From contig JAKQWO010000010.1 in assembly GCA_029561955.1 (NCBI GenBank), positions 1 through 64,000 on the forward strand: 64,000 nucleotides of DNA, given 5' to 3'. This stretch comes from Candidatus Cloacimonadota bacterium (GTDB lineage: Bacteria; Cloacimonadota; Cloacimonadia; Cloacimonadales; Cloacimonadaceae). Below the pieces are notes generated by a model, which saw nothing but the letters and a program-made list of their open reading frames with translations, had not been told where the DNA came from and did no database searches. A program made the position numbers and the translations under genes. Shown piece by piece: positions 51,083-59,399 of this stretch; the first letter of the stretch is position 1; each line of letters starts with the position of its first letter.

Positions 51083-51493
51083 TCAATGTGCACCCTTGAA
51101 GATGAGGGCTATTTCACGTTTGGCGGAAAGTGTGGAGTCAGAGGCATGGACGGCGTTTTCGGTGACACCATCGGCAAACATGGCGCGGATGGTGTCGGGT
51201 GCCCTCTTATTCGGGTCAGCATCTCCCACCAGCTTACGCAGCTTGGCCACGGCATCAATCCTTTCCAAAAGCAAGGCCACCGTGGTGCCGGAGCACATAA
51301 AGTCCAGTAGCCGCTCGTAGAAATCCTTGCCTGCGTGCATCATATAAAACTCGGCTGCACGTTTGCGGTCAAACTGCAGCACCTTGATGTTCTTGAGAGT
51401 AAAGCCCCGCTGTTCCATGATGGTGATGATGTGGCCCACGTGGTTTTTCTTCACGGCATCAGGTTTGATCAGCAGGAGAGACTGTTCGGTCAT
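51083..51493 (-). CDS. ndk: Nucleoside diphosphate kinase
   Basis: 136 residues. Transfers phosphate between NTPs and NDPs via a phospho-His: His116 in ENAVHASDS. N-terminal QSLLLIKPDAVKKNHVGHII and the KPDA motif are intact. Normal family length. Its ATG overlaps the stop of the upstream 107-residue gene (ATGA), so the two are co-transcribed. Confidence 0.96.
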   Translation of the reverse strand: MTEQSLLLIKPDAVKKNHVGHIITIMEQRGFTLKNIKVLQFDRKRAAEFYMMHAGKDFYERLLDFMCSGTTVALLLERIDAVAKLRKLVGDADPNKRAPDTIRAMFADGVTENAVHASDSTLSAKREIALIFKGAH

Positions 51494-51813
51494 TTGTGAA
51501 TGTATACTGTTTCGATGTAGTCCAAAGCTGCCACTTTGATGGCAATGTCACGGTTGAGAACGGAGCTCATCTTCACCTTGTGTTTGAGGATGTCTGTCCA
51601 GATCTCGCTCACTTCGTTGGCTTTAAACTCATGCGAAGTGTATTTTTTGAGCATTTCCTGGTAAAATTCATCCCTGTCCACATCCACTCTTGCAATCACC
51701 AATTTATAGCTGTCGGGACAGAAGTCATAGTCCTTAAAGCGGATGTCAAGAACGGCATAACCGAGCTTGAGCAGGTTGTCGTAGTTGATCTGTAATTCGT
51801 TTAGGTTGTTCAT
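51490..51813 (-). CDS. Uncharacterised 107-residue protein upstream of ndk
   Basis: I do not recognise this family. It has an alpha-beta composition with a YAVLDIRFKDYDFC strand, LVIARVDVDRDEFYQEML and an AIKVAALDYIETVYI end, one Cys and no signal peptide or membrane segment, so it should be cytoplasmic. Translationally coupled to ndk by a four-base overlap. The divergent uvrB gene starts 164 bases away. A real gene on coupling and composition. Confidence 0.7.
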   Translation of the reverse strand: MNNLNELQINYDNLLKLGYAVLDIRFKDYDFCPDSYKLVIARVDVDRDEFYQEMLKKYTSHEFKANEVSEIWTDILKHKVKMSSVLNRDIAIKVAALDYIETVYIHK

Positions 51814-51977
51814 TTATGTCTCCAAGCATATTATTGTATGGACAAAAAACCGTAGTTCAAAGTCAATGCATCCAAGATTTTATAAATCTGCTATTGCGTC
51901 AAGTCCTAAATTGCAGCTTTGTTTTTCAGGATCACATAAGTCATTGATAACAATACAATAAGATAAGGGGAAATAAG

Positions 51978-53996
51978 ATGTCATTATTCAAATTGGAAAG
52001 CGACTACAGCCCTTCGGGGGATCAGCCTCAAGCCATTGCTGAGCTCGTGCAGGGAATCGAGGAGGGAAAGGCGCATCAGGTGCTTTTGGGAGTGACGGGT
52101 AGCGGTAAAACCTTCACCATCGCCAATGTGATTGCCCAGTTTGACCGTCCTGTTTTGGTGCTTTCTCACAATAAAACCCTTGCTGCGCAGCTTTATGGCG
52201 AGCTCAAGCAGCTTTTCCCCCACAATGCGGTGGAGTATTTCATCTCTTATTACGACTACTATCAGCCGGAAGCCTATATCCCCGGCAAAGATATCTATAT
52301 TGAGAAAGACAGCGACGTCAACGAGCAGATCGAGAAGCTGAGGCTGAGAGCGACCATGAGTTTGATGGAACGCAGGGATGTGATCATAGTGGCATCGGTT
52401 TCCTGCATTTATGGTTTGGGCGTGCCGGAGGAGTATCGTGAAGCATTGATTCGCCTCGAAGTGGGCGCACAGATGGATAGGGACGAGCTAATCAAGAAGC
52501 TGGTAGCCGCTCACTATGCCCGCAACGACATCGCTTTTGAGCGTGGAGCCTTCCGCGTGCGGGGTGATGTGGTGGACATCTATCCCGCATATTTGGAACA
52601 TTGCCTCAGGGTAGAGTTTTTCGGCCCTGAAATCGTGAGGCTGCAAAAGCTGCAACCCATCTCCTATCAGGTGCTTGAAGATGTTGATTCCTACCCAGTA
52701 TATCCTGCCATTCACTTTGTAATGAGTCCGGAAAGGATGCGTAATGCCACCGGCAATATTCGCAAAGAGTTGGACGAGCGGTTGCAGTTTTACCTGGCCA
52801 ACAACCGCTATCTTGAGGCGGAAAGGCTGAAGCAGCGCACCATGTTTGACCTTGAGATGCTCAACGAACTGGGCTACTGCTCCGGCATCGAAAACTACTC
52901 CAGACATCTCACCGGAACGCCTGCTGGACAGCCTCCTTACTGTCTTTTGAACTACTTCCCTGAGGACTTTATCTTTATCATAGATGAATCACACGTCACC
53001 ATCCCGCAGGTGCATGGCATGTATGGCGGAGACTACACCCGCAAGCAAAACCTGGTAGAATATGGCTTTAGGCTCCCTTCTGCCTTCGATAACCGTCCCT
53101 TGCGCTTTGAGGAATTTGAGCAGTATCTCAATACCGTGATCTTCGTCTCTGCCACTCCCGCGGATTATGAGCTGGAATTGACCAAAGGCGTGGTGGTGGA
53201 GCAGGTGATCCGTCCCACGGGACTGCTGGATCCCGAAGTGGAGATCAAGCCGGTGAAAAACCAGGTGGATGACCTCATCGCCCAGATCAAAGAGCGCGTT
53301 GCCAAAGGGCATAAAGCCTTGGTGATGACGCTCACCAAGCGGATGAGTGAAGACCTCAGCACCTACCTCAACAACGCCGGCATCCGTGCCAAATATCTAC
53401 ACAGCGAGATTGACTCCATCCAAAGAGCTCAGATCATCCGAGACATGCGTCTGGGAGAGTTTGACGTGATCGTGGGTGTGAACCTGTTGCGTGAAGGCTT
53501 GGACTTGCCGGAAGTGTCTTTAGTGGCTATCTTGGATGCGGATAAGACCGGCTTCCTACGCTCGACCCGCTCGCTGATCCAGATCTCAGGCAGAGCAGCT
53601 CGTAACGTGGAAGGGAAGGTGGTGCTCTATGCCGATATTATCACTGATGCCATCGCTCAAACCCTCAGCGAGACGCAGCGTAGGCGTGCCAAGCAGCTTG
53701 CCTATAACGAAGAGCACAAGATCACGCCGCAGAGCATCCAGAAAAGCATCGAGCAGATCATGCAATCTACTGCCATCGCGGAAGGTTATGCTGCTTTTGA
53801 TGAAGAGAAAGACACCAAGCCCTCCAAGACCGATTTCTTTGAATATCTGGAGATAGACAACAAAGAAAAGCTGATCAATCTGCTGAAGAAGGAAATGCAG
53901 AAAGCAGCTGCCAATCTGGAGTTTGAAAAGGCCGCCGAACTGAGGGACAGGATAGCGGAGATGCTGGATTCACCAGCTCAACTGCTAACTCAATAA
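51978..53996 (+). CDS. uvrB: Excinuclease ABC subunit B
   Basis: 672 residues, normal length. Damage-verification helicase of nucleotide excision repair. Walker A GVTGSGKTFT (38-47), the beta-hairpin EYFISYYDYYQPEAYIP, DESHVTIPQ, helicase motifs V/VI (GVNLLREGLDLPEVSLVAIL, then RSTRSLIQISGRAARNVEGK), and the C-terminal UVR domain (LINLLKKEMQKAAANLEFEK) that contacts UvrC. GGGG-AAATAAG upstream of the ATG acts as ribosome site. Its last 12 bases overlap the end of the convergent GT9 gene. Confidence 0.98.
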   Translation: MSLFKLESDYSPSGDQPQAIAELVQGIEEGKAHQVLLGVTGSGKTFTIANVIAQFDRPVLVLSHNKTLAAQLYGELKQLFPHNAVEYFISYYDYYQPEAYIPGKDIYIEKDSDVNEQIEKLRLRATMSLMERRDVIIVASVSCIYGLGVPEEYREALIRLEVGAQMDRDELIKKLVAAHYARNDIAFERGAFRVRGDVVDIYPAYLEHCLRVEFFGPEIVRLQKLQPISYQVLEDVDSYPVYPAIHFVMSPERMRNATGNIRKELDERLQFYLANNRYLEAERLKQRTMFDLEMLNELGYCSGIENYSRHLTGTPAGQPPYCLLNYFPEDFIFIIDESHVTIPQVHGMYGGDYTRKQNLVEYGFRLPSAFDNRPLRFEEFEQYLNTVIFVSATPADYELELTKGVVVEQVIRPTGLLDPEVEIKPVKNQVDDLIAQIKERVAKGHKALVMTLTKRMSEDLSTYLNNAGIRAKYLHSEIDSIQRAQIIRDMRLGEFDVIVGVNLLREGLDLPEVSLVAILDADKTGFLRSTRSLIQISGRAARNVEGKVVLYADIITDAIAQTLSETQRRRAKQLAYNEEHKITPQSIQKSIEQIMQSTAIAEGYAAFDEEKDTKPSKTDFFEYLEIDNKEKLINLLKKEMQKAAANLEFEKAAELRDRIAEMLDSPAQLLTQ

Positions 53997-54962
53997 AGAC
54001 TTCTCTACCGCATCAAACAACATCCGCGGCGTGATCTGAGTCATGCAGTCCCAATGCTCCAAAGGACAGCTTTCCCTGCCGTGTAGCGTGCAGGGCTGAC
54101 AGGGCAGATCTGCACATAAGACCTCAGCTTTGGGATTTAGCGGTGCAAAGCCCAGCCTCGGATGCGTGCTGCCAAAGATGGCGACCTGCCTGCATCCCAA
54201 GGCAGCAGCAAGATGCATGGGGCCACTATCCGAAGAAACCACTAAGTCCACCTTTTGCAAGAGTCCAGCCAGAGATGCCAGGTCATAGGCTCCACAGCGG
54301 TTGATGCTGATTGCCTCAAAAGAGCCACGGATTGCCTCCGAAAGCTCCTTTTCTGCCTCGCTACCCAAGAAGATGAAACGCCAATCCTCCTTGGCTAGAC
54401 GCAGAAAGTCTCGATATTGCGTCAGGGGATAGGTCTTGGTAAAGTGAGCCGCTCCGGCAAAAATGGCTATTACCTGCTTGCCTTCCCACTCTTGGGGTAG
54501 CTTCGGCTCATCTTTCAGTAGCAGATGCGGGTAGAGCTTTGGGCTTTCCCACTTCTCATCCGGGAAAAAGTCCGTCAGTGCCGAAAAGTATAAATCCACC
54601 GTGGAACTGATGCGTTCCTCGGTCTCATGCTTCACGATTTGCTGGCGCAACTGACGCTGTTTCTGGTATCTGTATTTCTTGGGGGCTTTGGCCAAAAGTG
54701 TGATCAGATGCGAGGCCAGCTTGCCATGCAGATCAAACACCGCATCATATTCCTGCGCTCTCAGTTCTTTGAAAAAGCTGGGACTTTCACGCCAGATAAG
54801 CAGCTCAATGCTGCTGCCCATCATCAGGAGGATGTCTGCAAAAGCTTCTTTACAGACGAAGGTGATGCGGCAATTGGGGAAGTGACATTTGAGAGCCGCT
54901 ACCACAGCCTGGGTGAGGATGATGTCACCCAAGCTACTCAGGCGAATAATGAGGAAATTCAT
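53985..54962 (-). CDS. Heptosyltransferase-family (GT9) glycosyltransferase
   Basis: 325 residues. N-terminal FLIIRLSSLGDIILTQAVVA, then a GT9 donor half with AIFAGAAHFTKTYPLTQYRD and VVSSDSGPMHLAAALGCRQV, IFGSTHPRLGFAP and the Cys-rich PCQPCTLHGRESCPL near 280-295. WaaF/RfaF-like enzymes add heptose to the lipopolysaccharide core. It overlaps alaS by four bases (ATGA), an unusual neighbour, and overlaps the convergent uvrB end by 12 bases. Confidence 0.9.
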   Translation of the reverse strand: MNFLIIRLSSLGDIILTQAVVAALKCHFPNCRITFVCKEAFADILLMMGSSIELLIWRESPSFFKELRAQEYDAVFDLHGKLASHLITLLAKAPKKYRYQKQRQLRQQIVKHETEERISSTVDLYFSALTDFFPDEKWESPKLYPHLLLKDEPKLPQEWEGKQVIAIFAGAAHFTKTYPLTQYRDFLRLAKEDWRFIFLGSEAEKELSEAIRGSFEAISINRCGAYDLASLAGLLQKVDLVVSSDSGPMHLAAALGCRQVAIFGSTHPRLGFAPLNPKAEVLCADLPCQPCTLHGRESCPLEHWDCMTQITPRMLFDAVEKSLLS

Positions 54963-57559
54963 ACTTCGTTCACCAGGCTCCTGGCCTTTTCTACGGCTTG
55001 AGGGATGAGGCTGGCGTCTTTACCACCCGCCATGGCGGAATCCGGTCTGCCACCACCTTTGCCGCCTAAAACTGCTGCCACTTGGCCGATGAGTTTGCCG
55101 GCATGAAAGCGGTCTTTGAGGGCTGAACCAACCACGCAGAGGATGGAGACCTTATCTGCGCTGGGAGCAAAGAGGAAGGCGATCATATCTGTAGCTTGGG
55201 ACTTGATGTCGTCACCCATAGTCCTCAATTGTTCTGCAGTTTCGGCTTTTACTTCGGAGGCCAAAAACCTGAAGCCGTCCATCTGCTCAGCCCGCTGCAT
55301 GATGTTGCCCAATTGGTCTCTACCGTGTTTGGCAGCTTGATTTTTGAGCTCCTCTTCCAAATCTTTATTTTTCTGGATCAGGGCATCCAGCTTTTCTTCC
55401 AATTGCTTATCCGGTGATTTGAGCTTGTTGGCTATGTCATGCAGCCTTTCTTGCAAATGGTTCACATGCTCCAGCGCAGCGCGTCCGCTCAGCACTTCCA
55501 ACCTTCTGATACCTGCTGCGGAGGAGCTTTCCGATTCGATCTTGCAAAGTCCGATCTCGCCTGTGGCCTGTACGTGTGTGCCGCCGCAGAGCTCTTTGGA
55601 ATAATCCTCTACGCTTACCACCCTCACGTCATCGGCATACTTTTCTCCAAATAAGGCGATAGCTCCCTGCTTCTTGGCCTCTTCGATGGGTAAAACAGCA
55701 GTGCTGACCTCACGGTTTTGCAGGATAACTTCGTTGACTGATCTTTCCAAAGCGTGAATCTGAGCCTTATCCAAAGCCGCCTGATGCGTGAAGTCGAAGC
55801 GGGCATGATCCGGAGCCACCAAGGAGCCTTTCTGCTGCACATGTTCACCCAAAAGCTCTCTGAGAGCCTTGTGGACGAGGTGGGTGAGGGTGTGGTTGCG
55901 GGCAATATCCTTCCTGCGTGCCACGTCAATCTTTGCTGTGAGTTCACCCGCATGTGGCGATCCTTTCAATACCTTGCCTGTGTGGATATAGTAGTCCGCA
56001 TGCTTTTGCACGTCAGTGATCTGAACCTCAAAATCAGCGTCAAAGATCATTCCCGTATCTGCCACCTGACCACCGGATTCTGCATAGAAGGGTGTCTTGT
56101 CCAAACGCAGGTGGATGAGTCCCTCTTCATCAAAATAGTAGCTCTGGATGCGAACCTTGGCCTCAGGTTCGGTATAGCCCACAAACTCAGTGGGGGAGAG
56201 CTCGGTAAGAGTGATCCACTCCACATCCTCCGCAGAATAGGAGAACTTGGAACTTGATCGAGCCCGTTCTCTTTGCGCTTCCATCTCGGCTTCAAAGCCA
56301 GCTAAATCCACATCCAATCCATGCTCGGATGCCAGAATCTGAGTGAGATCCAGCGGGAAGCCGTAAGTATCATAGAGCATGAAGGCGTCTTTACCGGCGA
56401 TGGTCTTACCTTCCAGCTTATCCACAATCTCTTCAAAACGCTGCAACCCGATGTCCAAAGTGTGATTAAACCTCTCTTCTTCAGCTTTGATCACGGTGCG
56501 GATATACTCTTCCTTACCTTTCAGCTCGGTGAAGTGATGCCCCATGATCTCCACCACGATGTTGACCAAGAGATACAAGAAAGGCTCGGTGAAACCCAGC
56601 AGCCTTCCGTGTCTGGCAGCGCGCCGCAGGATGCGTCTGAGCACGTAGCCACGCCCTTCATTGGAAGGGAAGCCGCCATCCGCCAGCGCAAAACAGAGGC
56701 AGCGCACGTGGTCTGCGATCACCCTGTGGCTCACTCCTGTCTCAATGTCATAGGCTTTGCCGCTGAGCTGAGCCAGTCTATCGATGATGGGCATAAAAAG
56801 GTCGGTTTCGTAGTTGCTGTGTTTGTCTTGCAGCACCTGTGTGACTCTTTCCAGTCCGGCGCCGGTATCCACAAAGCGGTCTTTGAGTGGTGTGAGGCTG
56901 CGATCCGCCTCTCTTTTGTATTGGATAAACACCAGATTCCACAGCTCTATATAGCGAGCACAGCCAGAATTGACACCACAGACGTGCTCGGGGTCGTGGC
57001 CTTTGTCACAAGTGCCTTCGCCTCTATCTATATGGATTTCGCTGCAGGGGCCGCAAGGGCCGGTTTCGCCCATCTCCCAAAAGTTGTCTTTATCACCATG
57101 GAAGCTGATGTGGGCGAGGTTGATGTCCGTCTCGCTCTTCCATATGTGGTAGGCTTCCTGATCGCTGTCATGCACGGTGGCATAAAGCTTGTCTTTGGGC
57201 AGCTTCCACACTTCGGTGAGCAGCTCCCAAGCCCAGGCGATGGCCTCCTTTTTGTAATAATCCGCAAAAGACCAATTGCCAAGCATCTCAAAGAAGGTGT
57301 GATGGTAGCCATCTTGGCCCACTTCTTCGAGGTCGTTGTGCTTGCCACCGGCGCGGATGCACTTTTGGCTGTTGACGACCCGCGGAAAGTCCCGCTCTCT
57401 TAAGCCCAAAAAGATGTCCTTAAACTGATTCATGCCCGCATTGGTAAAGAGCAGCGTGGGATCACTTTCCGGAACCACCGGTGAACTGTGCACAAACTGA
57501 TGTCCTTTACTGCGGAAAAAGTCGATAAAGGAGAGGCGAATGTCTTTACTGCTCAGCAC
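54959..57559 (-). CDS. alaS: Alanyl-tRNA synthetase
   Basis: 866 residues, full length. Class II motifs begin with FFRSKGHQFVHSSPVVPESD and FTNAGMNQFKDIFLG; GDKDNFWEMGETGPCGPCSE, then EVGQDGYHHTFFEMLGNWSF are all canonical. The editing domain has HTLTHLVHKALRELLG and the zinc-type CGGTHVQATGEIGLCK. The C-Ala domain with GGKGGGRPDSAMAGG ends the protein. Four-base overlap with the GT9 gene; 4 bases after the stop of trxB. Confidence 0.98.
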   Translation of the reverse strand: MLSSKDIRLSFIDFFRSKGHQFVHSSPVVPESDPTLLFTNAGMNQFKDIFLGLRERDFPRVVNSQKCIRAGGKHNDLEEVGQDGYHHTFFEMLGNWSFADYYKKEAIAWAWELLTEVWKLPKDKLYATVHDSDQEAYHIWKSETDINLAHISFHGDKDNFWEMGETGPCGPCSEIHIDRGEGTCDKGHDPEHVCGVNSGCARYIELWNLVFIQYKREADRSLTPLKDRFVDTGAGLERVTQVLQDKHSNYETDLFMPIIDRLAQLSGKAYDIETGVSHRVIADHVRCLCFALADGGFPSNEGRGYVLRRILRRAARHGRLLGFTEPFLYLLVNIVVEIMGHHFTELKGKEEYIRTVIKAEEERFNHTLDIGLQRFEEIVDKLEGKTIAGKDAFMLYDTYGFPLDLTQILASEHGLDVDLAGFEAEMEAQRERARSSSKFSYSAEDVEWITLTELSPTEFVGYTEPEAKVRIQSYYFDEEGLIHLRLDKTPFYAESGGQVADTGMIFDADFEVQITDVQKHADYYIHTGKVLKGSPHAGELTAKIDVARRKDIARNHTLTHLVHKALRELLGEHVQQKGSLVAPDHARFDFTHQAALDKAQIHALERSVNEVILQNREVSTAVLPIEEAKKQGAIALFGEKYADDVRVVSVEDYSKELCGGTHVQATGEIGLCKIESESSSAAGIRRLEVLSGRAALEHVNHLQERLHDIANKLKSPDKQLEEKLDALIQKNKDLEEELKNQAAKHGRDQLGNIMQRAEQMDGFRFLASEVKAETAEQLRTMGDDIKSQATDMIAFLFAPSADKVSILCVVGSALKDRFHAGKLIGQVAAVLGGKGGGRPDSAMAGGKDASLIPQAVEKARSLVNEV

Positions 57560-57563
57560 TTAC

Positions 57564-58508
57564 TTAGTCCTTGTCAGATGATGTGTCATCAAAGTTTTCG
57601 ATCAGCCACTTCTCGGCACACCAGGCGGCAATCGCTCCATCGGAAGCAGCGGTAACCACCTGTCTCAACACGGTGTTACGTATGTCTCCAGCGGCATAAA
57701 CGCCGGGGATATTTGTCTGCATGCTCGCATCCGTGATCACAAAGCCGGCTTCATCCAGCTTGATCTCGGAGCCCATCAGCTCGTTATTGGGCAGGATCCC
57801 CACGTAGATAAACACCCCGTTCACATCGAGATAGCTGACTTCTTCCGTCTTGCGATTGAAGACTTTCAGCTTCTGCACAAAGCTCTCGCCCTGAATCTCC
57901 TGCACCACACTATTCCAAACCATCTCAATCTTGGGATTGCTGAGAGCGCGGTCTTGGATGATCTTCTGCGCCCTGAGCTCATCACGACGATGGATGATAT
58001 AGACCTTGGAGGCAAAGCGGGTGAGGAATATTGCCTCTTGGACAGCGGAATCGCCTCCGCCTACCATGGCCACGACTTTGTCCCGATACAGAGCACCATC
58101 ACAGGTGGCACAATAGGAGACGCCGCGACCTATATACTCCTCTTCGCCAGGCACACCCAAACTGCGGGGATGCGCACCCGTGCAGAGGATGATCACTTTG
58201 GCTTCATACTTGTTATCTTCAGAAGTTTCCACCGTTTTGATCGCACCGTCCAAGTGCAGAGCCATGATCTCTTCATCAAAAAACTCAGCGCCAAAACGCT
58301 CAGCCTGAGCATGCATCTTGCCTGTGAGCTCAAAGCCACTCAAGCTTTCCTCAAAACCGGGATAGTTTTCCACGTCTTCCGTGACGGTGATCTGGCCACC
58401 GATGAAGGCACGCTCAAAAACCGCAGTCTTCAAGCCACCTCGAGCCGCATAGATCGCAGCACTCAAGCCCGCTGGCCCGCCTCCGACTATCACTACATCA
58501 TATCTCAT
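57564..58508 (-). CDS. trxB: Thioredoxin reductase
   Basis: 314 residues, low-molecular-weight type. FAD site GGGPAGLSAAIYAARG (9-24), GQITVTEDVENYPGFE, redox pair CATC (Cys133, Cys136), NADPH site VGGGDSAVQEA and VYAAGDIRN near the C-terminus. Reduces thioredoxin with NADPH and could supply the glutaredoxin/thioredoxin-type proteins elsewhere in the window. The first gene of the alaS-GT9 transcript. The last residues (NFDDTSSDKD) are a short acidic tail. Confidence 0.96.
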   Translation of the reverse strand: MRYDVVIVGGGPAGLSAAIYAARGGLKTAVFERAFIGGQITVTEDVENYPGFEESLSGFELTGKMHAQAERFGAEFFDEEIMALHLDGAIKTVETSEDNKYEAKVIILCTGAHPRSLGVPGEEEYIGRGVSYCATCDGALYRDKVVAMVGGGDSAVQEAIFLTRFASKVYIIHRRDELRAQKIIQDRALSNPKIEMVWNSVVQEIQGESFVQKLKVFNRKTEEVSYLDVNGVFIYVGILPNNELMGSEIKLDEAGFVITDASMQTNIPGVYAAGDIRNTVLRQVVTAASDGAIAAWCAEKWLIENFDDTSSDKD

Positions 58509-58738
58509 ATCTTACCTCATGGTTTAAATAATACACTATCCTAAACTCTGATTTTGAAAGGGTATTTGTTGTCAAGTGAAAAGGGATGATAGGGCTCTGG
58601 AAGTGGGATACCGAGCTCATCTGGCGAGATGAATCTATTCAAAACAGTATGCTTTTTCCTATCAGATGGGAGGGTTTTTAAGACCAAGTAATGCAGTAGA
58701 GTTTTCTCAGTCCATTTGATTTTTAGGCTCTTCTCTCA

Positions 58739-58832
58739 CTTCGCCCTTGCTTACCCGCAGGGTGATGCCGTGGTGATACTCGGGTTTTTCCCGAGAGGCT
58801 CCGAGTAATCACCGGGCGGCTAAACAAGGAAG
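58739..58832 (+). repeat. Palindromic ~94 bp repeat, copy 3
   Basis: Left arm CTTCGCCCTTGCTTACCCGC (two extra bases) pairs with right arm GCGGCTAAACAAGGAAG; apex CTCGGGTTTTTCCCGAG. Same orientation as the copies at 33355 and 47568. Confidence 0.78.
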
Positions 58833-58870
58833 AGGCAGGGGCTCATCCTGCGGCATTCGGAAGAGTGACG

Positions 58871-58900
58871 GTAGACCGGTGGTTCGGCGACCGCCCGTAC
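58871..58900 (-). repeat. GTACGGGCGGTCGC hairpin unit, copy 4 (inverted)
   Basis: On the minus strand reads GTACGGGCGGTCGCCGAACC then ACCGGTCTAC. It adjoins the palindromic repeat, as copy 3 does at 33460. Confidence 0.6.
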
Positions 58901-59009
58901 GGAGGCTCCACAGCTAACTCCCTTGACTATTGATGATTAGTCTATTCCAAGCTCCAGAAAAATGTAAATATCCTCTTTTTCCCCTTTGCTTTCACTTGGA
59001 ATTGGTTAA

Positions 59010-59031
59010 TATATGAACAGATATTCATATA
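59010..59031 (+). promoter_or_regulatory. ArsR/SmtB-type operator
   Basis: A perfect 8-bp inverted repeat TATATGAA-CAGATA-TTCATATA. The TGAACA...TTCA core matches operators bound by SmtB/CzrA/CadC-type metal sensors. It overlaps a likely -10 (TATATG) downstream of a TTGCTT -35 near 58987 and ends at the AAGGAG ribosome site, so bound repressor would block transcription of arsR and the efflux ATPase. Confidence 0.85.
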
Positions 59032-59042
59032 AGGAGTTACAC

Positions 59043-59399
59043 ATGGATGCGATATGCAAGTGTAAGAACATAGATAAGAAAGAATTAGAGCGAACAATAG
59101 AGCAACAACCGGATGCCGATACTATCGAGCGGATGAGCAACTTTTTCAGTGTCTTTGGTGATGGCACGCGACTAAAGATACTCTATTATCTCTCATGTCA
59201 AGAACTTTGTGTGGCGGATTTGGCCAGCCTGGTGAAGATGGGTCAATCTGCAGTCTCTCACCAGCTCAGGAATCTGAGGCTCAACCGTTTGGTGAAGGTG
59301 CGCAAAGAGGGCACCACCAGCTATTATTCTTTGGATGATGAACATGTGCAGAGTATCTTTGAGGTTGCCTTGGAACATATCAACGAGGTGAAAAGGTAA
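59043..59399 (+). CDS. ArsR/SmtB-family metal-responsive repressor
   Basis: 118 residues from ATG 59043 with AAGGAG six bases upstream; an in-frame ATG at 59013 lies inside the operator and is rejected. The winged helix-turn-helix is clear: VFGDGTRLKILYYLSCQELC and VADLASLVKMGQSAVSHQLR, with LNRLVKVRKEGTTSYYSLDD as wing. N-terminal Cys residues (ICKC, residues 5 and 7) and Cys near the recognition helix (SCQELCVADL) resemble the CadC type of Cd/Pb/Zn sensor. Metal choice is inferred. Stop overlaps the next start. Confidence 0.92.
   Translation: MDAICKCKNIDKKELERTIEQQPDADTIERMSNFFSVFGDGTRLKILYYLSCQELCVADLASLVKMGQSAVSHQLRNLRLNRLVKVRKEGTTSYYSLDDEHVQSIFEVALEHINEVKR

Larger units (their letters stand above)
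58509..59042. other. Intergenic, 534 bases, between divergent trxB and arsR
   Basis: Contains the palindromic repeat at 58739-58832, an inverted hairpin unit at 58871-58900 and the arsR operator. 58509-58738 should hold the trxB promoter but nothing convincing was found. No RNA gene recognised. Confidence 0.5.

Noticed and set aside
56321-57403. Long open frame (360 codons) on the plus strand within alaS
   Set aside because: Antisense shadow of alaS; its residues mirror the codon structure of the synthetase and match no family.
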